Part shown: piece by piece, positions 1 through 12,039 of the stretch
Layout: every line of letters begins with the position of its first letter
How positions within the stretch are numbered: position 1 is the stretch's first letter
From: Acanthosepion esculentum
Taxonomy: Eukaryota; Mollusca; Cephalopoda; Sepiida; Sepiidae
Direction of reading: 5' to 3'
DNA: 64,000 nt
NCBI GenBank assembly: GCA_964036315.1
Contig: OZ038509.1
Coordinates: forward strand, 33,764,999-33,828,998
The notes under the pieces: generated by a model
The model's database searches: none
What the model saw: only the letters and a program-made list of their open reading frames with translations
What the model was told of the DNA's origin: nothing
Made by a program: the position numbers and the translations under genes

Positions 1-1470
1 TTGAACAAAAATGTCTTCGATGTACTTTGATACTGAAATAACATTTATTGTTGGTCTGTTAATCGCAAAAGTTCGAGAACAAAGTAAAACTGCTGGCACA
101 TTAGATAAATTATTACTTGGAGGTCTTACAGTTCATTCTATATTTCAACTTCTATTAGCCTGGGCAGTTTACTTGCGTATGGGAGAGCTTTTGAAAAGAT
201 GTGAGCTTATAGTCTGGAATGAATCTACGAGGGCGCATAAAAAGCAATAGAGTCTCTAAATAAGATCTCCAAAGATTTAGGAAACTGTAACACATTAATC
301 GGATATGTAAACTATTCTATTATCCGGGGCTTTTCAGCAAACCTTTCCGGTTATAACCAAATAACAGCAGATGAAATTCAATTATGTCTAAAATCTTCGT
401 TTTTATGGTAAAATATTTGTACTTTAAACCTCTAAACTATCATGGAAGCAAGACTATATGGTGAGATTTATTCAGCTAGGCTTTTTTTAATAACTTATTA
501 CAATTTGGTGAGAAAATGCTCCCAAAGATTCTGGAACCATAATTACTATACCAAAGCAAAATGACTATATCAATTAAATACAATAGTTACCAATGAAATG
601 TAGAAAAATATCTCATAATTTTATCTACCGAAAAAATAATTCTTCTTGCTGGACTAGTGGGCGCACCGACATATTGGACACACCCAGATTTTGATATGGA
701 ATATTTAGGAAGAAAATGTACACATCACAGCCAAAAAAAAAAAAAATTATAACCTTACATTTATGTGAAATTCTCACTAAACATAAAGATTACAGTATTA
801 GCAAAAATTATACTAATTGTACTTATTTTTTAAATAGAAATAAGGTAAAGTTTAATTAGCAGGACATGTTTTGGAAAAGAAGAATTATAGTACATTTCAT
901 CAGGCATTTATTGAAAATCGCTTCAGTTGTTTATCAGGGGACAGCGTCAAAATGTACAGTAAATTCATGTTATCAGTGAACACTGGTACATTTAGCAATA
1001 GGCACCACCCGCCCCCAAATATGCTACTTGTTGCTAAATGAAGTCCCATGCCATAGATACAGAATACAAATTCCATTACCTGTATATCAGCAAAAATACG
1101 CACAAATATAAACAACAATATAGCAGTTAAAGCAAATATTTCTGCAAAATCCAGTATTTCTACAAAACATGCAGCAAATTATTGTGCGATTCCCAAAATT
1201 TCTCATTTTCTTTTTCCTGAGTGGATTTCTCTTATGTTTATTGATTGTTCACTTCGAGGAGTCCTAGTTTCAGAACTAAACTCTATTCCTGATGAACTCC
1301 ATTTTTTCGTCTTCTTCGTGTCGCTCTCATACATGATACTGCTGTATTGGACGCGGGGTCATTTTATGGTGCATTTTTTTAGGGAAAATCCGCGTCCAAT
1401 AGGTCGGTAAATAAGGGTAATTACAAAAATACCAGGTAATCTATAAATTTACAAATCAACGACCAAAATT
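1..1470. other. AT-rich sequence, no recognised gene
   Basis: A 79-codon open frame at 11-250 (+) is fairly hydrophobic but matches no family I recognise, has no visible splice context and may be chance or the edge of something outside the window. The rest has only short frames broken by stops. No RNA gene or repeat family is evident before the TA tract at 1477. Confidence 0.5.
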
Positions 1471-1473
1471 ACG

Positions 1474-1476
<3 letters not shown>

Positions 1477-1527
<51 letters not shown>
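1477..1527. repeat. (TA)n microsatellite
   Basis: About 25 uninterrupted TA dinucleotides. The tract directly abuts the 3' end (on the minus strand) of the ribozyme-bearing SINE at 1528-1668, as it does for the other three copies of that family. Confidence 0.95.
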
Positions 1528-1529
<2 letters not shown>

Positions 1530-1668
1530 ACAGTCAGCCACAGACAGCCTATTTCGCTGTGTCACAGCTCATCACCGTGACTAGACATTTGATTGCTTCA
1601 AGCCGGGATATCGAAATTCGACCGATCTGACATAAGTCAAAGACTTGCTATCCATGCACGGCATTATA
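1528..1668 (-). mobile_element. tRNA-derived SINE with 3' hammerhead, copy 1
   Basis: Read on the minus strand, this aligns with the plus-strand copies at 4109, 49098 and 62749: a tRNA-like head with a degenerate A box (near 1655) and a B-box-like segment containing TTTCGATATCC, then GTCTAG, then a hammerhead fold ending in CTGAC next to the (TA)n tract. It is the most diverged copy, but it alone keeps a 5-bp stem II in the ribozyme, so it may represent an older subfamily. The 5' 70 bases seen in the other copies are not obvious here. Confidence 0.7.
1537..1581 (-). ncRNA. Hammerhead ribozyme-like fold (type I), C3 mutated
   Basis: Minus strand: stem I 5' strand GTCACG, core GTGATGA (consensus CTGANGA, C3 changed to G), stem II GCTGT-GAC-ACAGC (5 perfect pairs), core GAAA, short stem III closing on GTC (positions 545-543 of kb 1), then stem I 3' strand TGTGGC. 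Stem I pairs over 6 bp, including two G-U pairs. All helices of a type I hammerhead are present. The C3 change is expected to abolish or strongly reduce cleavage. Known: C3, the GAAA and the cleavage-site H17 are needed for activity. Inferred: this copy is inactive. Confidence 0.65.
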
Positions 1669-1808
1669 TACGTGTTATATAAACGCATTACAGGCCGCCA
1701 TAACGCCCAATTCTTACGAAGAGCGATGCATTAAAGGAGCAGCAGCCGTTAAAAATTCCTTTTTCTCCATAGTGCTCAATCGGTGAACGAGATCATAGTC
1801 ACACGCAT

Positions 1809-1819
1809 GCGCGCGCGCG

Positions 1820-1858
<39 letters not shown>
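1809..1858. repeat. (CG)n-(CA)n microsatellite
   Basis: An alternating GC run followed by about 15 CA units. Alternating purine-pyrimidine sequence of this sort can adopt Z-DNA, but no function is implied. Confidence 0.9.
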
Positions 1859-1864
<6 letters not shown>

Positions 1865-1868
1865 GGAG

Positions 1869-2450
1869 TGTAAGAGAAAAATTGTTCAAATCGTGTAACA
1901 GCAAATTTGTCCAATTATTAGAATAAACTTTGAACTGTTGTTTCTTAGAAATGATTGAAAGATATCTTACTGGGATTCTCCGAGGTTTTTATAACACTAT
2001 TGCACTCTAATTTGAACAATAAAAATGTATTTAGCTCTACGTTGAAATGATGATCCTTCTTGTTGTTGTGACCACCCGATCCAGTTTTCCTCTCTGCTGT
2101 TCCTTCATTTTTAAACTTATTCACCGTTCTCGTGATGAATGAACTTTGAATATAGAATCCTGAATATGAATGTTCGTACCTTTACTGAAGACCTGAACGA
2201 TATTTTCCTCTCACCATTGCTCAGTTGGGAAGATATTGTGGGGTTGATACAAAACGATTTTAACCTGTTCTCTTTCTAGATGAATAACTCCAAGGGTTTT
2301 TTAAGTGATTCTTACGACAAATGGTTTCAAGGTGTCTAAACGTCTTACCTGAAAACATTTAAAAAAAGAAACTCAATTAGTTTATTGGTTGATATTGAAC
2401 ATTTTGTGGGATGGACAATTTGCACGATTTGGACAATTTTGCTGTTACAA
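1869..2450. mobile_element. Non-coding element with terminal inverted repeats, copy 1
   Basis: The left end (1869-1912) and the right end (2413-2450, inverted) share TGTAACAG-like and ATTGTCCAAATCGTG motifs. The left TIR carries an extra 8-base block. The interior has no coding potential. The same interior recurs at 40321-41090 in the same orientation with many short matching blocks, so this is a dispersed family. The right end is immediately followed by a (TA)n tract. I cannot name the superfamily; a non-autonomous DNA transposon or a Penelope-type inverted-terminal element are both possible. Confidence 0.55.
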
Positions 2451-2452
2451 CC

Positions 2453-2500
<48 letters not shown>

Positions 2501-2536
2501 GGGGAGAGTGAGAGTGTGTGTGTGTGTGTGTGTGTT
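2453..2536. repeat. (TA)n(CA)n...(TG)n compound microsatellite
   Basis: TA units to 2490, then CA, a GGGGAGAGTGAG spacer, then a TG run. Open frames across it are repeat artefacts. Confidence 0.95.
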
Positions 2537-2539
2537 TAT

Positions 2540-3031
2540 GTGTGCGCACGTAAGATACATTATTACACTTATCATTGTTTTTTCTACTTATCCTCATTAG
2601 ACTTGTGTACATATTGCTTATATCGTTATCCCAGTTTTGTCTATATATTCAATGGAACCATTGGCTTCATTGTTTCTTTTACTTATAAACAACAGAGGGA
2701 AATATTAATCAGGGGTCAATTTCAAAATTGGGAGTATAATCTTGAACTAATATGATTTTTTTATTCCTACTTACAAATGGAAGCTAACTTATTTGACTAC
2801 ATTCACGTTATTTCTCTATTGCGAAAAGCAGCTGTTGCAATCGGGTTGGCGAATACCTCGATGGGTGGAAATCATTTTTACTGTTGGTGTACCATCTTCT
2901 ATCCGAAAAGTCCATTCGAACTGTTATCATCCTCTTGATTGTTTTCCTTTTTTATATTTACATCGCTGTAATCTTCGCCCTTCTTGTCGTTCTTGGTAAT
3001 TCCGATTTTACAGGTTCACCCTGATTACATT

Positions 3032-3089
<58 letters not shown>

Positions 3090-3900
3090 ATGGGAATGTG
3101 AGAGAATGAGAATATGAGAGAATGAGAATATGAGAGAATGAGAATATGTGAATATGAATAAGAATAAGAGAATGAAACTAAAGTCCTCGAGAAATAATTT
3201 TATCATCATTTGAATCCTTTATTTTAAAATAATCTGAGCATAACTGGTTATTTTGGGGATTTCTCGATTTTTATCTCCGTATCGGTGCGCAAAGTGAAAT
3301 CGATGAGTTGAATTCAAATTTCGACCAGATTGTTGCGTTCACTTTCACACTTATGACCTCAGGGAACTGCATGGCTTCATCATTTGCCGGATGAATAACA
3401 TTATAGTCCGCCCCTCTTGGATTGTGTAGTAGCCAGCGTAAGACAATTTTCAAAGTCTAATTCAAAATCTTGGAGATAGCAAGAATAAATCACTGTACTC
3501 TTTCTTCCAAGAAAGCAATGCTATTCTCAGATAATAAAGAAAAGGAATCCAAGTAGAGCTATGATCGTTTACGTCTTGGCGGTACATAGCATTAAAAGCA
3601 TGCTTTCTTCGCTTGATCCTTTTCCGCATTTTACAATTTGAATTGTAAGCATTATTTCAACTATTCTACTGAAAAAGAAGTAAAAAATTGTGGGTCGCCT
3701 TGAATAAGATGCATATAATCTGGAAATCTGATCTACCAGACAACCTCAATCGAAGATACTTTAGAGCCACTGTAGAGGCGGTATTAATATGCATGGTGCC
3801 ATTGCGTGGAAATTAACTAAAATCCTAGAATTTTTAGCTTGATGGAACCTAAATTCGGATTCTGAGAGCTGTACGCCACATCTCCTCTATATATTTATTT
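2540..3900. other. Non-coding; (GA)n at 3031-3081
   Basis: A (GA)n tract and degenerate GAGAATATGA repeats (3031-3175) lie in otherwise unique AT-rich sequence. No gene, RNA or named repeat is recognised elsewhere in the stretch. Confidence 0.6.
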
Positions 3901-3902
3901 TC

Positions 3903-4298
<396 letters not shown>

Positions 4299-4299
4299 A

Positions 4300-4311
4300 A
4301 AAATATATATG

Positions 4312-4346
<35 letters not shown>

Positions 4347-5360
4347 TTACCGAAATGTCAGATGTTACCAAAAATATTTTAATGAAGTTATATCTTCAAG
4401 CGACAATATTGTTTGGTGAGTCATTCCGATGTTGCCAAGTTCGCTAAGCCTCATTGTATGCCATTGACAAGGCATCTGTGCCAGCGATGAACGAAAGACT
4501 GCATATCATATTCGAAAAAGCCTCAACATCGGAAGCGACACATTTTCCCCGAAAACGCATTACCTACCGCCTAACTGCACTCTCATAGTCACAGTCTGGA
4601 CTCTGTAAATATACGATGAATGTTAAAGGATTCATTTCTTTTACTGTATGGAGAAATTCAAAGACACTACTATGCTTCAATCGGGGTTTCATTTCAGATG
4701 CTTTTGTGTTAGACACATTTGTAACAAATAAAGAATATATGGTTTATTTGGGAAAAAATTTAAACTTATCACCAACATCATTTTTTGATGTTGTGGGCCA
4801 GAATAATAAAATTGGAGATATTGTTTCTCCTTCTTTCTTTCTTTCTTTCTTTTTTTCTTTCTTTCGGTCACTTCTGTCCCCGTTCCCTTACAAATGCTCA
4901 CTTTTTCAAATACTCTTTACTTTCTTTCTCTTTCTTGATAGCGATCATACCTCACAGTTGGTATTCAATACAGTGAACAGTTCTTCAAATCTTTACCCGT
5001 TTCCAAGTGGCTACAGGATGCTGCTATAGAGACACTCTCGATATTCCAATGATGATGGCAAATTATGGCTTGATCAATGATGAAGAAGATGGCTGTGTCA
5101 AAGGTAGAATTCTGTCGTGAATGAAACACAAGGTGAGAATACAAAAGTGAAAGGGAATTTGCTGCACGTTGTCCCTTTACGCTTCCTGGCTTCATCCGAC
5201 ATTTATTGCAGATTACGTTGTTATGGACATCATGACGAAATTGCACCCACATATCTTGCTGCTATGGATTCTATTCTTCATGCAATTACATAAACGTTAA
5301 TTAAGAATATTTTTAATGAGTTTTCCACGAATTTAGCTACGGATATATAAACAATGAATA
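4300..5360. other. Non-coding; (TG)n at 4318-4346 and a TTTC-rich tract
   Basis: After a short (TG)n tract the sequence is unique and AT-rich, with a CTTT-type run near 4832-4866. Open frames here show no recognisable domain. Confidence 0.55.
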
Positions 5361-5363
5361 TTC

Positions 5364-5550
5364 GAGTGGTGTAACGCTTAGCATTACAGAAAGAGAAATC
5401 AGCGAACTGAGTTCGAATCTCAGTCAAGTAGGTTAAGTTCACTTTCGAACAAATACTCTTAGGAAGTGTATGAATTAATTTTTTCTCTTTTTCCCCCAAA
5501 TATGAATTAAATAACAGGGCTGACTGAACCCTCCTACCTTGATGTGTCAT
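5364..5550 (+). mobile_element. tRNA-derived SINE, family C copy 1
   Basis: Head GAGTGGTGTAACGCTTAGCA (A-box region) and CTGAGTTCGAATCTCAG, a T-arm with perfect 5-bp stem around TTCGAAT (B box). The tail has CCCCCAAATATG and TAAATAACAGGGC. Both head and tail recur at 59715-59885, which defines a family. Confidence 0.7.
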
Positions 5551-6031
5551 CCGATCAAAGAAGAGGAATATTCTGTATTCAGAAAACCAGCCTGGTGTAT
5601 AGAGGTGTGAAAGTGACAGTAACCATACAGTGTTATGTTCACACTGTCAAGTTCTGTTTCAAAATTGAGATACTGAAGCAGTTGAACATGAATGGGGTCG
5701 TTATTTAAGCATCCACGGGGCTATCTTCTTTTTAATTGAGTCACAATGTATCAGAATGAAACAAATAACAACAGCAGCAAGGTAGAAAACATATTTTTGA
5801 TAAGCATGAATATAAAGTTATTGGAAATGAGGAATATTAGATTTGCCCCCACCACCACAAAAAATAGAGCATTTCGAAAATGGAAGAACATTAAAATAAA
5901 TAATATGATTTACACAAGAATTTCACAATAGAATTCCCTCAAGCCTTGCTAATTATTTGTGTTAATATTACCATCATCATCATCACTGTTGCCTCTAGCA
6001 TATTCATCATCATCGCTACTGCGTCCGGCAT

Positions 6032-6041
6032 CATGATCCCT

Positions 6042-6080
<39 letters not shown>

Positions 6081-6082
6081 TT
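6032..6082. repeat. (CAT)n microsatellite
   Basis: About 13 CAT/ATC triplets inside a longer CAT-rich stretch (5970-6082). Frames reading poly-Ile are artefacts. Confidence 0.9.
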
Positions 6083-6204
6083 AACACCCCCAATATCCTC
6101 ATCACTTATATTTTTTTCTGATGAATCTGCTTAACATACATCACAGTTTGCAATCATTTTCTGTGAAATAATGTTGCATATACATAATATATTTATACGC
6201 AAAT

Positions 6205-6490
6205 GATTGCAAATGTTAGCGTTCCAGTCATGAGAACCGAGTTCGATTCACACCATAGTCGATTTGCCAAAGCAGTGACTTCTTGAATCTATCAAACTGG
6301 GAAGAAGAGCGTGGCATCCGGCACCCTTGTGATTTGCCTGAAAATCATATCACGTGTTGACCAAAGCCTTGTAAGTGAAATTAGGCAGACAAAACTGTTC
6401 CATAGCCGTCAGTGGTTGTTGCTTGTTGACAAGTCATTGTGACTGAGGGTTTCAGCTTACTGGTCTTCTTTAACTACGGATCATACCGAT
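6205..6490 (+). mobile_element. SINE, family A copy 1
   Basis: The tRNA-like head contains GAACCGAGTTCGATTC (B box). The body shares CTGAAAATCAT, CACG-GTTGAC, AAGCC, GTCATTGTGACTGAGGGTTT and CTTACTGGTC with 32150-32480. Squid and cuttlefish Ceph-SINEs have a conserved central domain; whether this body is that domain needs an alignment. Confidence 0.65.
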
Positions 6491-6649
6491 ATATGCGCTC
6501 TCCTCCAGAAACTGTAACTAAGATACGTTTAGTATAATTGCCTTCCGGCGACTCGAAGTGCTTCGAAGAAACAGAAATGTGAATGACTAGGCGTCAGCAA
6601 CTAGAATTATCTAGCAGACAGATATATACGGAAACTATCAGCCAGCTAT

Positions 6650-7316
6650 TACGTATATTACGTATACGTCTATTCAATATAATTATACATATTTTAATAT
6701 AATATATACAACTGTTGAATATATCTGTTTAATATAATTATACGTCTATTTAATATAATTATACGTCTATTCAATATAATTATCGTTTGTTTAATACAAT
6801 TGTACGCTTGTTTTATATAATTATACGTCTATTTAATATAATTATAGTTTGTTTAATACAATTATACGTCTAATATAGTTATACGTCTGTTTGATGCAAT
6901 TATACATCCATTTAATATAATTATACGTCTTTTTAATACAATTATACGCCTGTTTAATATAATTATACGTCTATTTAATATAATTATACGCCTGTTTAAT
7001 ATAATTATACGTCTGTTTAATATAATTATACGTCTGTTTAATACAATTATACGTCTATTTAATATAATTATACGTCTATTTAATATAATTATCGTTTGAT
7101 AATACAATTGTACGCTTGTTTAATATAATTATACGTCTATTTAATATAATTATAGTTTGTTTAATACAATTACACGTCTAATATAGTTATACGTCTGTTT
7201 GATGCAATTATACATCCATTTAATATAATTATACGTTTATTTAATATAATTATACGTCTATTTAATATAATTATACGACTGTTTAATACAATTATACGTT
7301 TATTTAATATAATTAT
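6650..7316. repeat. AT-rich ~21-bp minisatellite
   Basis: Roughly 30 degenerate copies of a unit built on TTAATATAATTATACGTCTA, with variants (GCTTG, GTTTG, CATCC) and at least one larger duplicated block: about 6780-6930 resembles 7095-7225. On the minus strand it reads as repeats of ILNRRII, which is an artefact of the 21-bp period. Confidence 0.9.
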
Positions 7317-7329
7317 ATAGATCTGTGTT

Positions 7330-10300
7330 ACAAATGATTATCATTAGTCACTCTGTTTCAAATCCCACTTTCTTCATTATTTTTCTTTCTTGTTGCTTTT
7401 TATTTCTTTCATATTTCTAGTGGTTCTATTTCAATCATGATGTTTTTTCTTCTTGGAATTCTGCTTTGTGCTTTTTTATTATTCGTCTTTTGGTTGATTA
7501 GATTCTCTGAGTACTTTGCTTTTTCCCATTCTTCCGCAATGGAAATTCTAATGTATCTTCTTTTTCTTTTAATTTACAGAACGAACAACCAGAATACAAA
7601 TCAAGTGTAACGGCCTCAAAGAGACCAGCACAACCTTGAATTATGTTTGCAGCCAAAAGCAAGAAAAACCAAGACGCTAAAAGATTCATTGTAAAGAATG
7701 CTGAGCGACGCTAACAATCACCGGAAGAACAGGATGTTTGTACAAAAGAAAAATAAGAAACAGAAAGAAATATTAGTTTTCCATTAGAATTTATACAAAA
7801 TTTTTAAAAAATATCGTAAAAAATAACCTAGAGACTGAAAAAAATGAAAAATAATGAATGTCAGAGAAAAGATTGTAAAATGTGAATAAAAATATTTTAT
7901 TTGTGAAATAGAAAGAGAACAAGAAGCACTGAAATTAATTTGGAGAAACAAAGAAAAAATCGAGAAGATAAAATTAACCAATAGAAAGCAAACAAAAGTT
8001 TAAAAAATAAAGCTGCTACAAAAAAAACTTCAAAACAAAAAGCTAAAGTAAATTTGTCCAACGGAAGTAATTGACTATTGAGGACAAATTTAGCGCACAG
8101 CGACAAAATAAAAAAAAAAATTAAAAACACGATAAATATTTGAATCGAACGGTTTAACACAAATTGTATCTTTCAATTTTTACATTTTAATTCTATCTTT
8201 TCATCTTTCACTGCTCTGTAGGTTGTGCCGTCGTTTACATTTGAACAGTTTTAACTAAAATAGCGACAAAAAAACAAACAAAAAAAAAACTATCCACCAA
8301 AATAATAACGATTGATGAAGGATTTAAAAATATGCTTTAAACAATTCAGTATCTGAAGGATTTATATATTTCCTTAGAAGTTATTAAAATATTGAATATA
8401 GTTCATATTGAATGTAGTTCATGTGAATACAGAAAAAGAAAAATCTTGTGTAATACTTGAATAATAAAGACTGCGAGATCGTCTAAAATATACATAAATA
8501 ATAACTTAATTGTCGACGGTTGGATGACGTTTAAGCAAATATTTTATTGTACGGAAGACTGAAACTGTCGAGTTGCTTGTCAGGAAGAATGGTTGCTTTG
8601 AAAAACAAAGGCAAATATTGTTCTTTGGAATTTATTCCTGTTAATGAATCCGTTTCTTCATCCATAAAATAAAGAGATAAATTCTAAGAAAAATACATTT
8701 GAAACAACAAATCATCAGCGAGATTAACAATTCGTATCGCTTGAAAAATAAACACAAAACCACAAAATCGATAAACTACGTGAAAATAAGAGAAACTATT
8801 TTCAGAGCAAAATTAATCAAGTAAATATGGTTTCTCAACGCATAAAAAATTTGAAAGCAGATTCTTAAAAAAATTGTCAGTTGAAAACATTTAATTCTTT
8901 GTATTTCATATTTGTTTCTGTGTTATATTATTTAACAAACTTGGTTTTCTTTTTGTTTTTCCTAATGTCACGCCATTAGGATCCTCCTCCTCCTCCTCCT
9001 ACTCTTTTAGTTCTTTTGAATATAATACCAAAATATTCCAAGGCCTTTTCCATTAGTATAGTTTCATTACTCTGTTCTTATTTTCACTGTCACCTTCCAC
9101 ATTTACTTCCTTTCCATTCTGTATTTCCGGTTTCTTTCTGATGACGTAATTTGTTCTATACTTTCTTTCTTAATTTCTTTCTTTCATACTTGTTGATATT
9201 TTTGTTATTTTTCTTCTTCATATATTCATTCGCCCATTCTTTTTCATTTGTTTCTTTGTTTTCAATATTTCACTCAGTTTTGCCTTCATTCATTTACTCA
9301 TTTTGATTTGCTGTTTTCCATATTCACCTCTCTGTATTCATAACGCATTCTTTCTTTTTTCCTTTTGCGCATTTTCCATCCTTTTCCTTTTCTCCTTCCT
9401 TCAGTCTATCACTCTTATCTTTAGTTCTTTTTCTTCGCAATATTGAGTCTTCTTCTACATTCTTGCTTATATTATCATTTATTTTTCCTCACTTCATTTA
9501 CCCAATTATCTCAAAGAAATACAGATAACACTTGTAAAACCTCCACTCATTAATTCCTTGACGCTCCAAGCAAGATATCGTTAAAAAGTTTGTCAAATCT
9601 TTAAAATCTGCATTGTTGTCCATCAAGTTTTATTCACAAACTTTCCATTTCTTGGGGGTACAAAAGAAGGAATTTAAATCGGCAGCATCTTTCTACGACT
9701 CCAAACCAAACGGGACTTTAAAAATTGATTTGATTATTAGCCTCGTCGAGAAGATGTTTGAAAACAAGTTTGTTCCATTAAAAAGAAAAGAATAAATTGT
9801 GACTATCTTGAAGAAACGCACATTTTCACTAAGAACGCTGAAACAATTTGAGGAGCGGTTGTAGGAAAAAAAGAAGGAATACCAGCAAAAGAGCCGTGAC
9901 ACGGTCATTTGGACAACAAGTGAAATGATCCGTAACAATAATGCTTCATGAGTATCTTGAACTGGAGCCAACTCTTTATCGATTCCGGAAGTGTTCAAGC
10001 TAACAAAAACAAACTGTTTGAGTTGGATTTCACACCTGAACGTTTTGGTGGCTACTTGGATACAATTTTTTGTTGAATTTCACTAAGCTTTACCTATTTT
10101 GGTAAGAAGACGACTTTTTAGCCGACATGACACATGCCTAACGTGTTCTAATGAAAATTTGTCTCAATATCTAACATTGCGACTTAGGAACAGAAATGTC
10201 TTGAATTCTTGATCCTGTCATACTTTGCTTCGTTGAAAAAAAGAAAAGTAAAAACGTGAAATGTTTAAAAAGGAAAAAAGAAGTTGAAAATAATAAACTG

Positions 10301-10870
10301 GTAATTAATAAATAAAACAAATCACAAAAGTAAAACATATCATTAAGTATTTGAAAGAATATGGTTTCTAAGAAGAAAACAACTTACTGGATGGATATTT
10401 TGGACAAAATCATATCCATATTTTATGCAAATTCTTAACGGAAATATTTAGCAACATATTATAGTTGAATTGCTATATCCAATCAGTTATATTCAATCCA
10501 GTTTTGAATTTTCTTTCCAATGTCTTCAAGTTGGTTAAAATTTGATGGAAGGAATGGAAACGCCAGGCAGACTTGTTCATATTTTCTCCACACAAAACCA
10601 GAAATATTCATGATTTTATTTTTGAGTGTCCCTTTTGAAGTTGCTTTTTTCTTCATCACTTCGACATGGTGGGCCGGGTTTTTACCACTCCGTCTTCTCA
10701 GTCTTTATCTCATGACAGTACTGATTATGATGGAACGAAAACATATTTCGTGTATATGCGTGCGAAGTTAGAATTTATTTCATGTAGTTCATTCAGTTAG
10801 ATAAAAAAAAAGGACTTATAAGATTGGATTATTATAAAAAATAATTTGCACAACTAAAACTTAATTAAAA
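7330..10870. other. Long AT-rich region, nothing recognised
   Basis: Polypyrimidine-rich (7370-7500, 9000-9480) and A-rich (7740-8290) stretches alternate. A short (TCC)n lies near 8981. No open frame shows a domain, and I see no RNA gene or transposon end. Part of it may be promoter or 5' untranslated sequence of the receptor at 10914. Confidence 0.5.
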
Positions 10871-10913
10871 GATCTAAAGACTAAAACGGCGAGGACAAAG
10901 AAAATATTCAAAC

Positions 10914-11897
10914 ATGTATTCATCCGCACCTAACCTCACTGTAAGTCACCGCTCTTTAGTCAACGATTCATCCGAATTATCGCTCACTCTTCAAATTGCA
11001 TTTGGTATCACTTATGGCATAATCGCATTCATCACTTTAGTCGGCAATCTTCTTGTGTTAGTTGCTGTGCTCCGGTTCGAACGGCTCAAAATCCCCACGA
11101 ACTATTTTGTATGCAGCCTTGCTTTTGCTGACGTCACCGTCGCCATTTTAGTTTTGCCACTGTCTCTAATTTACGATCTCACAGGCGGTGAGTGGTGGTT
11201 CGGTTGGGTGTTCTGCTATTTCTGGCGCTCCTGTGATGTCATGTGTTGCACAGCTTCTATTTTACACCTCTGTTGCATCTCCCTCGATCGCTACTGGGCC
11301 ATCACAAAACCATTTGTTTATTCAGTGAAGATGTCAAATAGGCGTGTTGCCTGCATGATTATCACCGTTTGGTTTTGCAGCGTTCTTATATCTTTCATTC
11401 CTATTTATCTTGGTTGGTTCACCGACAACCCGGGCACTCTTTACACTGACACAGGCAAGTGTGATTTGGCTGTCAATAAAATCTACGCCGTCTTATCAGC
11501 CATGACATCATTCTACATTCCTTTCGTTGTTATGGTTTTTGCATACGCGGCCATCTTAAGAATCGCCAACGTCCAGGCCAGTGCCATCAAGAAAAGTATC
11601 CCGCGTCACAGCTGTGCTGTGACTGGTCGACAAGAGAAACTAGAACATTCTGCGAACGATCGAAAAGCCCTACGGACATTAGGAATAATTATGGGCGTCT
11701 TTATCGTGTCATGGCTTCCTTTCTTCTTGATGTATATGATTCTTCCTTTCTGCGAAGACTGTCAAATTTCCCCCATGATGATATCTATCATCACCTGGCT
11801 GGGATATGGAAATAGCTGTATGAATCCTGTGATATACGCCTTCATGAACAAAGATTTCAGATGGGCGTTTAAGAAACTGTTGACGTGCTCTCTTTAG
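10914..11897 (+). CDS. Aminergic GPCR, octopamine-beta / 5-HT4-like receptor, intronless
   Basis: Rhodopsin-family receptor of the plasma membrane, 327 residues, seven hydrophobic segments. Landmarks: N45 in TM1 (GN); D73 in TM2; C101 at TM3 and C183 in loop 2 (disulfide); D108, the amine-binding Asp; DRY at 125-127; W153 in TM4; S195 and S199 in TM5 at the catechol/phenol-contact positions; P203; WLPFF at 267-271 (W267, F270, F271); W295 and Y298; NPVIY at 304-308; C325 in a short tail, possibly palmitoylated. N7 and N17 are N-glycosylation sites. TASILHLCCISLDRY and the VNK-YAV start of TM5 resemble arthropod octopamine-beta and vertebrate 5-HT4 receptors, which couple to Gs; ligand and coupling here are inferred. 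Loop 3 and the tail are short for the class. An in-frame TAA at 10875 and A at -3 support this ATG. The whole CDS is one exon. No pseudogene damage is visible. Confidence 0.92.
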   Translation: MYSSAPNLTVSHRSLVNDSSELSLTLQIAFGITYGIIAFITLVGNLLVLVAVLRFERLKIPTNYFVCSLAFADVTVAILVLPLSLIYDLTGGEWWFGWVFCYFWRSCDVMCCTASILHLCCISLDRYWAITKPFVYSVKMSNRRVACMIITVWFCSVLISFIPIYLGWFTDNPGTLYTDTGKCDLAVNKIYAVLSAMTSFYIPFVVMVFAYAAILRIANVQASAIKKSIPRHSCAVTGRQEKLEHSANDRKALRTLGIIMGVFIVSWLPFFLMYMILPFCEDCQISPMMISIITWLGYGNSCMNPVIYAFMNKDFRWAFKKLLTCSL

Positions 11898-12039
11898 AGT
11901 GGTTGAAAGTAAAATGTAACTCGGCATATAAAGGTTTGGACGACAACGATAATAAAAACAACAATAAAAGCAATAACATTATAATGAACGGACTAACTAA
12001 ATTTGAAGTATCAGTAAAATATTATCACTATGGTCATAA

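Noticed and set aside
6862..7107. Leucine/asparagine-rich repeat protein (ILNRRII repeats)
   Set aside because: Fortuitous translation of a 21-bp minisatellite; the frame breaks wherever the unit length drifts.
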